Shown: in pieces, positions 41,628 to 54,500 of the stretch
Layout: each line of letters opens with the position of its first letter
How positions within the stretch are numbered: position 1 is the first letter of the stretch
NCBI RefSeq assembly: GCF_000003815.2
Contig: NC_049985.1
Span: forward strand, 18,565,610-18,629,609
Direction: 5' to 3'
From: Branchiostoma floridae
Taxonomy: Eukaryota > Chordata > Leptocardii > Amphioxiformes > Branchiostomatidae
Length of the DNA stretch: 64,000 nt
Translations under genes and position numbers: made by a program
The notes under the pieces: model-generated
Told to the model about the DNA's origin: nothing
Seen by the model: the letters and a program-made list of their open reading frames with translations, nothing else
Databases searched by the model: none

Positions 41628-42887
41628 CATATACTATAACTTATACGTTGACAACCGTTGTGTGTGCAGTGGAACTTTTTAGTTTAAAAAACTTTAATGA
41701 TCACCAGTGCAGGTATGCAGGAAAAACAGTGATCCCAAATACAAATTATTATCATTATGATTCAGGTACTTTGGTATATAAGCTGATGTCAAGAACACAT
41801 TTAGAGTCAATCTCAATTGCATCTCCATCTCTCTAGACCAGGTACCATCAGTGCCTTACACTCGTTGCTAAAAAATCAACTTTTTGCAGGGCAGTGAGTG
41901 TAAGGAGGGCCAGTTAAGTAAGGGCAGTGAGTGTAAGGAGCCCCAGTAGTATTGATGATATGGTACCCAGGCTGTAACCACCACGCTTCCACAAAAGATT
42001 CAAATTTCAATGATGGCTAAGCGGGAAGGTGGGGAATGTTGGGGAGCAAATAAAGCTGAGACTCTTGTGTGCTGTATTTTCCCACTGATACTAGTAAAGA
42101 TGTCTACCAGCAAAATTTGCTGCTTGAAATACATCTAGGAAATATACGCAGCATATAATAATTTCATAATATTTGGTGGATTTGGTGAAAATTTGGTCAA
42201 CAATATGTCCTTCAATACCATGTCCCTCCATACAAACTACAAAATGTCCTGCTTCTGCCTCCGCATCTGGTGCTTGTATGTGCAATCTATCATATGGTTC
42301 ACACAACATCCTTGATTGTAAAATTCTAGCTCACTGAATCAAAATGAAAATTTAACTAAATTTCATGTGTTGTCAGCCTTTATCTATTAAATAAAGCATA
42401 GTCAAGACCCCCATGTAGACCCTAGGCCTATTTTAATAGTATTGGTGCTGTCAGTTTCAACTTCAAGTTTCAGATTATTGTCACACACATGTAGTCGTGT
42501 ACTAGTACATTGTCCCTTAGCTGAACACAAACAAGCACACATGGCACACACATCCCACACATTTATAACACCTTTATAATGGACATGTCTGGACCCTGGA
42601 GTTGGATGCTAGATTTACAAACTGGTCTTACTCTTACTCTTGGCTGATTTTGATTTTCATTTATTTTCAGGGACAACATCTTAAGTTAAGTATCAATATG
42701 GCAAAGCACAAAGCAATTAAAAAATCACTGCTGCTCAGGCTCAAAAATCACGATCACAGCCAAACATGAATGTACAATGTATTACGTATAGTGGACCTCT
42801 GGAAAGAGCGGCTAAGGCCGACAGGTCATTTTCACTTCATTCATTCATTCACACAACACAAAAAATGGGGACAGAAATGTTGCCCCT
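41628..42887. other. Intergenic; GCAGTGAGTGTAAGGAG duplicated
   Basis: The phrase GGGCAGTGAGTGTAAGGAG occurs twice at 41890-41941 near CCTTACACTCGTTGC, probably a small element. At 42692 a short frame MAKHKAIKKSLLLRLKNHDH follows tttcag, too short to call. Confidence 0.4.
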
Positions 42888-43220
42888 CCCCTCGAAATAC
42901 CACCTGCATATATGCAGCTTTTAGCGCAGGTAAAATTGGACAGTGCACATATTTTTGTAGTCTACCTGCACCTAACCTGCACTGGTCCATGTACTGGATT
43001 TTATACAAATGATGTAGGTTTATGTGGATTGTTATTAGCTGCATTGACTATTACCACCTATAAAGTATAAAAGAAAAAATAGCAATGGTTCCTGAACAAT
43101 TTTAGTATGATCCATACTTCCTGAATCCAGAGTGGTGCAGGTAAAATTTGTCTGGTGCAGGTAATTCTCAATGTTACCTACACCAGTGCAGGTATGCAGA
43201 ATAATGTAATTCAAGCCCTG
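42888..43220 (+). mobile_element. hAT-like MITE with GTGCAGGT repeats, copy 2
   Basis: Left end decayed (CTCGAAATACCACCTGC), right end TTCAAGCCCTG. The interior closely follows 14528-14868, including GGTCCATGTACTGG and TTTTAGTATGATCCATACTT. Confidence 0.85.
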
Positions 43221-43518
43221 GCTGACTATGATGAAATTAAGTCACCCACAAACTTTTCTCCCTCCCCTTCAGTATAGATTGAGGTAAGTGAAAAAATTGC
43301 AAATTCCGCCCCCCCCCCCTGCAAAATGGACCATTCTGAACCACCCCAGTGCCAACATGCTACTACATTATAGCCTGGTACTCTTATCCAGCCGTATTCT
43401 AGCTCCCGAGTCTCTTTTNNNNNNNNNNNNNNNNNNNNNNNNNNNNNNNNNNNNNNNNNNNNNNNNNNNNNNNNNNNNNNNNNNNNNNNNNNNNNNNNNN
43501 NNNNNNNNNNNNNNNNNN

Positions 43519-43684
43519 CAGGAAGTAGAATACTCCACTGAACAGATTTCTGCAGCAAAATTGACCATTGCCCATTCACAACACAAATTAGGTTCAGGTT
43601 TAGATTTGGACCTGGACCTGATCCTCTGGACCTGGACCGTACATGAACCTGAATTTTCTGTACCGGTACTAGAGTACCCATCAT
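43519..43684 (-). mobile_element. ACCGGTAC-type element, copy 3 (partial)
   Basis: GGACCTGGACCTGATCC and TTTTCTGTACCGGTAC are the reverse complement of the 6523 end. The left part is cut by the N gap 43419-43518. Confidence 0.75.
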
Positions 43685-44224
43685 TACTACATGCCAACAG
43701 AACCTAACCTCTCTACCAGACTCACTATGCTGGCTATCAATCTCATATACTAGGGAGAGTAATTTGCCAAGGAAGTTATGCTACCAAAGGAGTTTGCAGA
43801 CCTTAGCGTGGACTGATTCCACTTGCTGATTTCCCTGATCTTTTGCTTAATTCTGCTATTCCTTTTTCCCATAAGAAGGGCTTAGGCCTGGTGGAGGCTA
43901 AAAAGAACCCCTTGCCAGTATTTGTGTTGCGTTCAAAATGGACAATTTTACCTCTATCTAGCAAAATGGACCATTGACACGATTGTTTTGAATATCACCC
44001 ATTCACAAGTTTTCACATCAACAGGGACATGATGTGCATACCACAGTATATTATGACAGATACAAATTGTAATGCCTGTACAGGCTGTACTGACTGCTGA
44101 CTGTGTGGAAGTTATACACATAAGTTAGTTGTGTGTGGAAATTATACACATAGAGACATACACATAATTTCAGTCTAAAACAACGCCTTATATTCAGAAC
44201 TTTGGCAAAGGAAGGTATTCATTA

Positions 44225-44597
44225 CAGGGATAAACAAGTCCACTAGCCCTATTGTCCCGGGCAAGTGAAAGTGATGGTCGGGCAAGTGCATGTCCTATCC
44301 CACTTGTCCGACGGGCAAGTAAGATTTTTCAATGAGTGCAATTTTTTTATACTTGCCACTTTTCAGTCATGGCATCAATGAAGCATTGTTCAACAAAGAA
44401 AATAGGAGCCATAACCAGAAATTCATTGATGAAAGTAAAANNNNNNNNNNNNNNNNNNNNNNNNNNNNNNNNNNNNNNNNNNNNNNNNNNNNNNNNNNNN
44501 NNNNNNNNNNNNNNNNNNNNNNNNNNNNNNNNNNNNNNNNTTCTATGTACTTGCCCGATAGGACAAGTGAATTTTGAAAAACTTGTCCAACCCTTTG
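44225..44597. mobile_element. Probable hAT-like MITE with GGGCAAGT repeats
   Basis: Repeated GGGCAAGT(G/A) and CTTGCCC/ACTTGTCC motifs near both ends, ends CAGGGATAAACAAGTCC and GGACAAGTGAATTTTG..CCC. A 100-N gap (44441-44540) lies within. Organised like the CAGGGCTCGAAAT family but with a different repeated motif. Confidence 0.6.
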
Positions 44598-45920
44598 TAT
44601 AATTTACTATAAATGTGCCATCTAACTCAGGCTGTTGCTTCTTTATGTTTATTACTAGTAAGCTGTGTATTAGTGTCTTCACCCCAGACCTTTTAGAAAA
44701 GTTATTTTTATTTTTTTCGACCCGTCCAATTTTTTTCTGGAAAAAATCCTAGAACTTAGAACCAAAAAAAAATTGTATATAAATAATTGCCCTTTGTGAA
44801 TGCCCCTCTTATCATTTATGAGTGTATCATGATTATACATTAATCTTTCTAAAAGTTGGAACTTGAATCAGTATCTCATTATGTATTAGAAGGCCTAGGG
44901 GAAAATGTTGTGTTTCCTGATTCTCAGGTACCTACCCTAGAAAAACCTGTCAATCCTAGACCTTTTTTTGGTGGGCAGTGGAGTCACATTGTTTCCAATT
45001 TTTTATTCAGCCTGCTTCCCATTGAAGTAAAAACACTGCTTGTCCTGTACATGTATAAGGAAGGATAAATGTAATATCAATAACATGGTATGCACAAAAT
45101 AACAGTTTGACATTGGAAGACAAGTGTCCTCATGCAATTCAGTTTACTAGTACTTTGTTCAACTGTATTGTAATATGTCACACTAATTTGGGCCAGCCTT
45201 AAAAAAGCCTAAGAAGAAAACAGACAGTCCCTACCTACCAACCCTACTTTTTTTCAGGACTGAATCAGGAAACACACAATTTTCCCCCTAGGCAGGCCTA
45301 AGAAAAAGCAAGGCTTGGAGCAATTTACTAAGTACTATTAGTAGGTTAAACCTGTCTTTCTGTGATTAAACAATAAGTAAAGAAATACAGGGTGTTGAGC
45401 TACATTAATAATTATGTCCCTTTTGTGCTATATGTCTTTTAGCAGTTAATATACATTTTGTTCTAAACAGCTAAAGAAAGTTATACTTTCATAACCATTT
45501 TTGTAATGTGTGTTAACACATTACATTCAAACTATTAACTTAGATTTTACACTAATAATGAATTAAATATTTATCTAATGTTTTTGAAATGTTGGCCACT
45601 CACACATTGTGTTTATTATCATGTTATGGCTGTAACTCAGATTCAGATTCTTTTAAAATCATGTGTATCATTCACATAATAAAAGACCTAGTAGTCATTT
45701 ACCACACTGCCATAAGAGTGAAAATTGTGATTTCTGTTATTTCCCATGAGCTAGCAGCATCTTCAAAGTTATATCTACAAACTACCATTTTGTCTGCTAT
45801 CTAAGCTTAGAGTTCAGGTCTTTGACATTATTGCCTTGACCCATTGAATGATCATTTTGATATTAATTTCACTTGTACATGTTAAAGTCGGGCTGAAATT
45901 CTTGTCTTTATAATTCACAG
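44598..45920. other. AT-rich intergenic DNA
   Basis: No coding exon or recognised element. Confidence 0.5.
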
Positions 45921-46080
45921 GTACCAGACTCAACACATGGCCGAACTATTGGTGCATATGAGGAAAGCAGGCATACCGGGACCAGTCTCCTTGCCTTTGG
46001 GACCAAGGGCGATATGGAATACCCCGTGTTGTATTCTATTTATATCATGCCAACCTGAGCAAACTCAAGTTTATTGCTAA
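45921..46080 (+). CDS. Candidate isolated 3'-terminal exon
   Basis: After acceptor aattcacag a phase-1 frame reads YQTQHMAELLVHMRKAGIPG, then PVSLPLGPRAIWNTPCCILF to a TAA at 46078. A second frame is also open to 46056 (VPDSTHGRTIGAYEESRH..). The first looks more protein-like, but no partner exon was found; it may belong to a noncoding transcript starting near 41069. No family recognised. Confidence 0.25.
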
Positions 46081-48076
46081 AAAGAACAAATGACGGGACA
46101 AGAAGCTGATGATCATGCAGCAGTCGATTACCTGTTTCTACATAGAGGAATTATTCAGTAACACCAGCCATGTCCTATTTTTTAATGCAGTGAGGCTTAA
46201 ACAATATGTCTCATCGTCCTCATCGGTCCCTTGACCAGGGGTGGTCGTGGGAGCACTTTGCTACTGAGCAAATGAACAATGAGTCTGTAAAAAGTTAAAC
46301 TAGTAGTAGTAGAGGTGTACAGACAGCTTGTATATAGAAAGTTTTTTTTGTTATTCTGCAGTGTGCTGTGTTTGTTATCATGTTATAATTGCTGTAACTC
46401 AGATTCAAATTCTTTTAAAATCATGTCTCTTTAGATGGAAGATATAGTACTAGTAGAGTACATTGAGTAGAAAATGTTGAGGTTGTATCTGTTTTGCATG
46501 TTAATTACAACTAACTTGTATTATACATGATGCAGAGAACTTTCTAATGTTCTGTGTTGTATTAGATATTCCATGTAACAGCCTTTGCATGTAAGGTAGC
46601 TATGGGGAAGGATGGATTAGTTGTATGTTTCAGATGCTCATCCAAAAATATTTAGGTATATGGGCAATTGCTGATGACTTTCAAAACACCAAAACACAGC
46701 GTTGGAGCTATTGAGCTTAAACTGTACAGTTGTACATGTATGAGGTCACTGTCAATGTCAGATACATGTGATGAGACCTTGTGCGAGTCTTCCTATGTAA
46801 TCTTGACATAAGTACATGATGATGGAGAATAACAGGAATAGGAAATTGATTAAGAAGCTTTTATTTTGTTTTTATTTTGTATTAATATTCTGGGTAATCT
46901 GGATATTTCCATATCAGTTTATTACATAAATGTGTGCGCCTGTACATTCCACTAAAAGGCCAGAAGTTGTATGTGAATGAGAGCTAACTGGAATTGGGAT
47001 TGGGTCATTACTAGATCTGTACAGTGGCCTGGAAGATTTTTTACAAAGTATCAACTTTGTGAGTATTAGCTGTAAAGGGTTAGAAGATTTAGTGTTTGTC
47101 CAAAGTGCAATATTGTATTTGTCCAAAATCAATCAGTAGTTTCTTATATGTATACAAATAGATAAGTGCAAACACAAAGGATTATTACTATATCTAGTTG
47201 CATATAAAAGTTGTCGGTCGGTCTTATCCATTTGCGGGACTCTGTTTTGTCAAGCTTTATTTCATTGTAGTCAAGTCATCATGAAATAAATAGTGGACTT
47301 TGAAAAAGCAACATCTGCTTCATGAGTTTAAGTCCATAGTCTTTAGGACAGGGAAGCAGCCATAGTCAAGATTTCTTAGTAAAGGAGGAAACAGATGTTT
47401 TTGTTTTGACTTATCACAGTGATGTAAGGTTATATACAGCACTCAAAGAAAGGCTACCATATGCATAGTTTTGAAGTTGTCATGTTTTGGAAAAGTTATA
47501 TTGACATTGCAAATTATGGTATCCCGCCTATAAAACAAACACGCTTTCTTTCACGTTTGGCTAGCATACAAATGTATATGTGTATTATTATTGTTATATA
47601 AATTGATTTCATACCTGAGGTAATGTTACGTTATTGAGATATCTATAATTTAACATATCTCCAAACATTAACTGCAAACGCCCAGAAAAAACTTCAGTGT
47701 ATACAATTGAAAGCTAAGGACTTCCATTAAAAATGATAGCATCTACATCTGCGCTAGGGTAAGTAAAGTATTTTTTAAAAATATATTTGAGTGCACTGAA
47801 AAGACCTGAACAAATAAAATGCCACCATAAAATGTGCCGCGCTATGGAAACTTCTGCAGTACCGCTGAATGTTGCTAGGTTATATACTGTCGCTTTTACA
47901 TATTATTCGTATGTTTTTTGTAAATATATTTATCAAAACACACTCTGAAAGCTATTTGACAAATGGAACATCAACATACGAATGTTTGCTAACTGCGCAG
48001 AGCATCATTGATGGATACAAGCTTTTTAACTCGACAGAAGACATCAATAAGCGCCACTGTGCTATGTAGTATATCG
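46081..48076. other. Intergenic, no gene seen
   Basis: AT-rich, with several polyadenylation-like hexamers but no splice-supported exon. Confidence 0.5.
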
Positions 48077-49520
48077 TATGGTCAAAATGAACAAAGATTA
48101 ATTGCCTATATCTTCAGTTGCATCAAAGAAAGACCAAAACTGCTAAAGGTACATATAGATCAGACCAATAGCCTACCGTGGTGAAAATTTCGTCGACAAA
48201 TGCCGCTTCTTTTTCGTTTTATGAACGAAAACGCACTTCGGTCATGTGGGGTTCAGATTGAGCTAGAATTGTTTATGTCGAGCATAGCGGGCGGACAGCG
48301 CCCTCGCTTTACGCTAAAGTGGATCGTCTTGGTTTTTCATATCTCGCCAAAAATACGCCGGATTTCTTCCAAATTAAGTCGATATATCAATGAAATCTTA
48401 CTTAGTTGCTGTATGAATTCCCATGTAGTTATCTTAATCGGTTATTGAGTTTTGAAGTTTGGAACATAGCGGTCGGAGCGCGCTCTCACTTTGCGCAAAA
48501 CTAGAACGCGTCTTGGTCTTTCATATCTCTTCAAAGAAACGTCGGATTTCTTCCAAATTTGGTCGACATATCAATTCAATTTTACTTAGTTGCTGTATTA
48601 ACTCCCATGTAATCATCTGAAATGATTATTGAATTTTGAACTGTTGAATTTTAGAAAATACTGGTAATCTATTTCTTGCACAACTTATAGCACGGTGTTC
48701 ATAGATAAAAGTTCAAATTTCTCCTAATAAATTGAGTGAAATAACTCACAAAGGAAGTGATGATACCACAGAAATATCCTTAACAGAGTCATATGTCTAT
48801 TTCACAATGTACATCCCTTATTCGACATAATTTTGTGATGTCGGACTTTGCGGGTTTAGTATGGTCAAAAATGAACAAAGATTGATGGCCTATATCGTCA
48901 GTTGCATCAAAGAAAGACCAAAACTGCTAAAGGTACATATAGATCAGACCAATAGCCTACCGTGGTGAAAATTTCGTCGACAAATACCGCTTCTTTTTCG
49001 TTTTATGAACGAAAACGCACTTCGGTCATGTGGGGTTCAGATTGAGCTAGAATTGTCTATGTCGAGCATAGCGGGCGGACAGCGCCCTCGCTTTACGCGA
49101 AAGTGGATCGTCTTGGTTTTTCATATCTCGCCAAAAATACGCTGGATTTCTTCCAAATTAAGTCAATATATCAATGAAATCTTACTTAGTTGCTGTATGA
49201 ATTCCCATGTAGTTATCTTAATCGGTTATTGAGTTTTGAACCTTTGAAGTTTGGAACATAGCGGTCGGAGCGCGCTCTCACTTTGCGCAAAACTAGAACG
49301 GCTTGGTTTTTCATATCTCTCCAAGGAAACGCCGGATTTCTTCCAAATTTGGTCGATATATCAATAAAATCGTCCTTAGTTGCTGTATGAATTCCCATGT
49401 AGTTATCTTACTCGAGCTTTAAACCTTTGAAGTTTGGATCATAGCGGTCGGAACGCGCTCTCACTGTGCGCAAAACTAGAACGTCTTGGTTTTTCATATG
49501 TCTCCAAGGAAACGGGTTTG
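48077..49520 (+). repeat. Nested tandem duplication (two ~780-bp blocks of ~185-bp units)
   Basis: GTATGGTCAAAA(A)TGAACAAAGATT starts at 48077 and again at 48859; the following ~440 bp are nearly identical. Within the blocks a unit starting CATAGCGG(G/T)CGGA and including TCATATCTC.CCAA and CTTAGTTGCTGTATGAATTC begins at 48283, 48465, 49067, 49257 and 49440 (spacing 182-190 bp in tandem pairs). Short frames across it (MNENALRSCGVQIELEL..) recur only because of the duplication. Confidence 0.92.
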
Positions 49521-51215
49521 AACTGTTGTGTGGTCACGGAAAACAAGGGAAGATAAATGTACTAGGTATTTGCAAGCAGGATAACGAAAAACTTTTTAAC
49601 AACAAAAATATACAAGTTATTACATACTAACGCATGCTTGATAGAAACGCATGGTTAGACATTGTTAATAGCACCTCGTATGAGGATGACCTGAACTGAA
49701 CTGATTACATATTACGCTACATACTTTGGTTAAAGATGTATGTTTAAAATACCGCTCCCGTTTCGTTTCATGAAGACAAACGCACTTCCGTACAGGTGTA
49801 TGTGGTTCGTTGGGACGTGGGTTTCTGGCTAGAACGTGTAGGACTTCATGTCTCCTATTAGAATCAGATTTCTTAAATTTGGCTGAAATGTTGATAAATG
49901 CTTGTGAAGTCGTTATGTCAATTGCTATGCTGAAATCATGGATCATTATCAAGTTACTTGGTAATATCATCGGTGTCGAACTCATGGCGCACGTTTTCCA
50001 AACCATGTCTACAAAACTCTACACTGATTGGGTTGGCATCCATCTGTCTCGGAAGATAATTGTAGGCAGACAGAGTGGGTTAGGTCTGCATGGCCTGCAC
50101 TTCGGGTTTTTAAGGTGAAGGAGGGGTGTGCACTTCCTTCTCCACCCTCTCGTCTACTGGCGCACTAACATATTCACATACATAAACACATAACCAGTTC
50201 ATTTATGCACCTTCACACTTGAGGTGGATACGGTTTCGGCGTAATCAAGTACATGTACTAGTCCAGGTTTAGGCTCAGATCCGAACCTGACCATGTCTGG
50301 TTGACATAGTATAAGACAGAAGTTCTTGGTGAGAAGATTCTTTAGTCAAACCAATTGTGATATAATTGAATGTTGCACAAAATTTTCCATTTGATTATAC
50401 CAACCTCATGGTTAACTCAGGAACGTATGGAATATATTGTCCTAAAACAGAACCAATATGATAGAGAGTCATATCATATTTGATCGAGGCAATAAGATCT
50501 AGATTTACTTTATTTATCCCCTTTCTGTCAAATCACCTACTAGGATGTCTAAATATAAATGTCGACATTTATACTTTGTTCAGTTTTGTCTAAATTTCAG
50601 AATTAGGTCAGGTAATTTGGTATCTACCAATGCTCCACACACATGTATACAAATATATTAACAAATATTATACAGATAAAGTCAATCAATGATGACAATA
50701 GGCCAATCCATCAATATCCACCCCAGAGTCTACTATATCAAAATGAATAAATAAAGAGGCTCTTTTTCTCACAACTCTTTCTTTATTTCACACCAACATT
50801 TCAGTGACCATCTTTCACCTTCCTCAGGACAATATTGGGCAGTATATGCACTGTAGCTATATACAGAAATGTAGATCTTGCTGCTTACAGATACAGTCAC
50901 AAGCGTTTACAAATATACAGTGATTGCAGATGTACGGATTCAAGGATGCACATTTCTCAGACTCCGGCATCAAAATATGAACCTATGAATATGACACACT
51001 GCACAAAAAAGGCAATCGAAACAATAGAGTTAACAGGTGTCGTTTAGTTTTTTTTCTAAATGGCATATCAAACTATCACAAATACAGGTATATACAGTAC
51101 TCCAATTGGAAAAGCAAACTCACATTACACTTAGTATCAGCAGGATACAAATTATTGTGCTAAATACAAGATTCACTGTACATTCACTACCAGTATATGC
51201 TTTATACAGTTTCAT
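49521..51215. other. Intergenic; possible LINE/Penelope tail at 50745-50830
   Basis: No gene seen. On the minus strand GGTGAAAGATGGTCACTGAA followed by ATGTTGGTGTGAAATAAA resembles retroelement 3' ends, without any coding support. Confidence 0.4.
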
Positions 51216-51334
51216 TAGCCTGAGTACCATTTTCTGTAGTGACTGCTGGCTCAGTACTTTCCCTTGCTAACCATCGTGGTTAGCAAGCGAAAGTACTGAG
51301 CCAGCAGTAACTACAGAGGATGGTACTCAGGCTA
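51216..51334. mobile_element. Near-perfect 119-bp hairpin MITE
   Basis: TAGCCTGAGTACCAT..CTGTAGT.ACTGCTGGCTCAGTACTTTC pairs with GAAAGTACTGAGCCAGCAGT..CTACAG..ATGGTACTCAGGCTA around CTAACCATCGTGGTTAG. Confidence 0.92.
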
Positions 51335-51549
51335 CAGTTTTATAGAGACCTTGTCCTAAACATGTGTCACTCAGATGACTGGCATCAAAGAGAACAAAAC
51401 AAACCAACACAATACAGTCTTATTCTATTATTTATTAGGACACCTATTTCTAACCAATCTACCTGACAATTTCATATTTGTCTATATGACCAGTAGTCTT
51501 CAGTCAGACCAAGGACATTGTAAACAACTGAAGCTGGTGTTTGACCACT

Positions 51550-54500
51550 CTATATAGACAGACAGCAGTGATTCATGATGAGCTTCATCTCCTGCTGTGT
51601 AATCTGATTCCCTACTTCTGCCAGTTCACATTTCCAGACATCGATGAACTGAAAAAAAGAAATACGTTTATGAAGGCAAGACATCCAGGTAAACAATACT
51701 CAAATACAATTCAATCTCTAGAACTTGATTAAATAACACATAATTACTCCTGATCCTGGACATTTCAAGTGACATCCATCACTCTTCTTCAGCATCGCTA
51801 GAATGAACTGACAGGACAATTCAATACAAAGAAAAAAAGAAGTGTTCTCAGTGATGTACTTCTGATTAAACAGTTGTAACATCCAGTCACCAATGGAGAT
51901 GTGAAGGGCATTTATCTTGTTCTCAGATAGCTAAATTAAGTAATGAACCTGTACAATACATTACATGTATCTTACCTTAGCTAGCCTGGATACCAGACCC
52001 CAGCCTGATCTCAAAAAAATCTATCATAGATATTTTTTGAGATCGGGCTTGGGTCTGGTATCCAGGATATACCTTACCCTTCTCTAGACCAAAACAAATT
52101 TTACCTGTTTGGTACTTTACCTAGTGTCCAGCTTGATCAAGAAACCATGCATGCATTACCTGTACATTACTTACCGGGTATCCAGACCAAGAAGCTATGC
52201 ATATGTTAGTATTGTTACATATACGGTACTTACATTTACGTGGTATACAGAGACAAACAAATCATACCGATACAATACTTAGTTGGTAACAGACCAACAT
52301 GCCATACACGTGTTACCTGTTCAGTACTGAGATGGTATACAGACCAGCAAGCCATGCAAATATTACTTAACAATGTCAGGTCCCACCTTGGAGTACAACA
52401 CTGCAACAATCTGTTGTGGGACATCAGCTATCTATACATTAACAATTCCAGCCATTGCCTGACCAAATTAACATAAGTCTATAATTATAATTATAAAGTG
52501 CTGTTTCATCTGCACTTGGCATATGCAGGGCTCTAAATACCACCTGCATGCAGGTTAGTGCAGGTGAAGTTGGAGCTATGCAGGTATTTCTGGTGTCTAC
52601 CTGCACCTAACCTGCACTGGTCCATGTACTGGGTTTTATACATAAATGTCATATGATGTAGGTGTATATATATATAAAAAACCGGGTTTGTTATCAGGCT
52701 GCATTGACTGTTACCATACATAAAGTATTTAAAAAATAGCATTAGTTCCTGAACCATTGAAGCAAGATCCGTACTTCCTAAATTCAGTTGTGCAGGCAAA
52801 ATTTGTCTGGTGCAGGTAATTCTCAATCTCAAACCTCACCAGTGCAGGTATGCAGTAAAAGGTATTTTGAGCCCTGGCATATGTAATGTTTCCTTCAGTC
52901 AATATTGACCATGGTAAATTAGATGCATCAATGTTTTGGATCAATGTTAATCACAGTTTGGATATTACCATAGGAGGGGCCAAGTACACTAGGATTTGAA
53001 GCCTGACCTACATGTATGTCAGGGACGTAGAGCTGTGTACAGGTACTAGTACACAGGTTTATAAGGTAAAGGTTCGGATCTGAACATGTGCCTAAAAAGT
53101 TTGATCAACTATATGTAAGTTATAAAAATAGCCAACTGACTGTTATAGTAATGAACTGTCATCATTGTTTGATTCTTAATTTTCAACTGCAAGCTTATAA
53201 CAATACAACCCACTACTGCATGTAGTTTGTTTAGGTACAGAACAGGTCCGGACCAGTACCTATGTAGACTATGTTACCGGTACAGTTCAGACTATTCAGG
53301 TACAGGTATCTAGGTACACAGCCCTACAAGGAAGTTACAGCTATGACTGTTCTGACACTACTTCAATATTCCTTCTCACCACATGCAATCATAGAATCAA
53401 TCAACTTTAGTACATTGTGGTATTATACAAAAGTCAATTTTCCACCATTAAAAAAAAAAATTTCAACCATGATGTAAACCGTACAAAGCTGCTGCAAATA
53501 TGAGGTAAATTGCAAAAAAAAAAAAACATTCTAAATATACTATGCTAATGTTTCAGTATGCCAACATCAATTCCATGGACAAAGAAGATGTCAAAATTAG
53601 ACTCAAATAACAAAAATAATTTCTATTGTTCTATATTCAATACTCAATATCTGGTCATTTGCCTAACCTTCCTGGCCACTTAGATTTCATAATGAAGACC
53701 AATTTTTTGGCCAAAATGGGTTCCCATAGGATGTAATCTACATATGAACATGGCCTTAGTTCAGTTTCTAGAGGTGGCCTACACTAGCGTTGCATTGACT
53801 TGAGCAACACCAAATAATATAAAATAGAAAGATGGAACCACAATGAGTTGCACTTTCAAACTGGTACAGTAGACTAATGTGGCACACTGATGTGCTAGTC
53901 GCTACATTGCTTTGAACCCAACTTCAATGTTGCTGCTGACACTGACATGGCTGATCTATCATTTTAAGTTTGAGCCATTCCACAATTTAAACACACTGTT
54001 CAGAATTTCTTGCAAGTTTTGAGGACAGATAAATGTAATAGTGAAGAGGGGGAGGGGGAGATAAAATTTAAGAAATAAAGAGAGATACAGAGTATGCAGT
54101 ATTGTATTTCATTTATGTCATGTATTATACAGTATATGATTACTGTTAATTTGAAGGGCTCCCTTGGAAATCAGCTTCTCGAAAACTGAAGAGATGACCC
54201 TACAAGATAAATACATGTATATGCCATAAATTACTAGTAGTAGTGGTACTACTCTGTGTGGTGGACTCTTTAACATGACCCAGGTGTCTCTCTCTTCAAA
54301 CACTGGGCCACCATTTAAGTTTTAACATCGGATTCCTATCATGATCAAAGGGATGTACCACAGTTACATGTAGGTACCAGAAGTGAGGAAAGTAATGTCT
54401 AGTGCCTTTCCAATGGGCACAATATCAGTGGCATGTCACTCATGATGTCATGGGGATTCAAACCCAGGACCTCTGGGTTCTGGGTCAAACATCCTAAGTA

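Noticed and set aside
42670-42769. Short coding exon MAKHKAIKKSLLLRLKNHDH after an acceptor
   Set aside because: Only 23 codons, stops before any donor, and no continuing exon found.
48200-49232. Repeated open frames MNENALRSCGVQIELEL..
   Set aside because: They are identical only because of the tandem duplication, differ outside it, and show no codon-position bias by eye.
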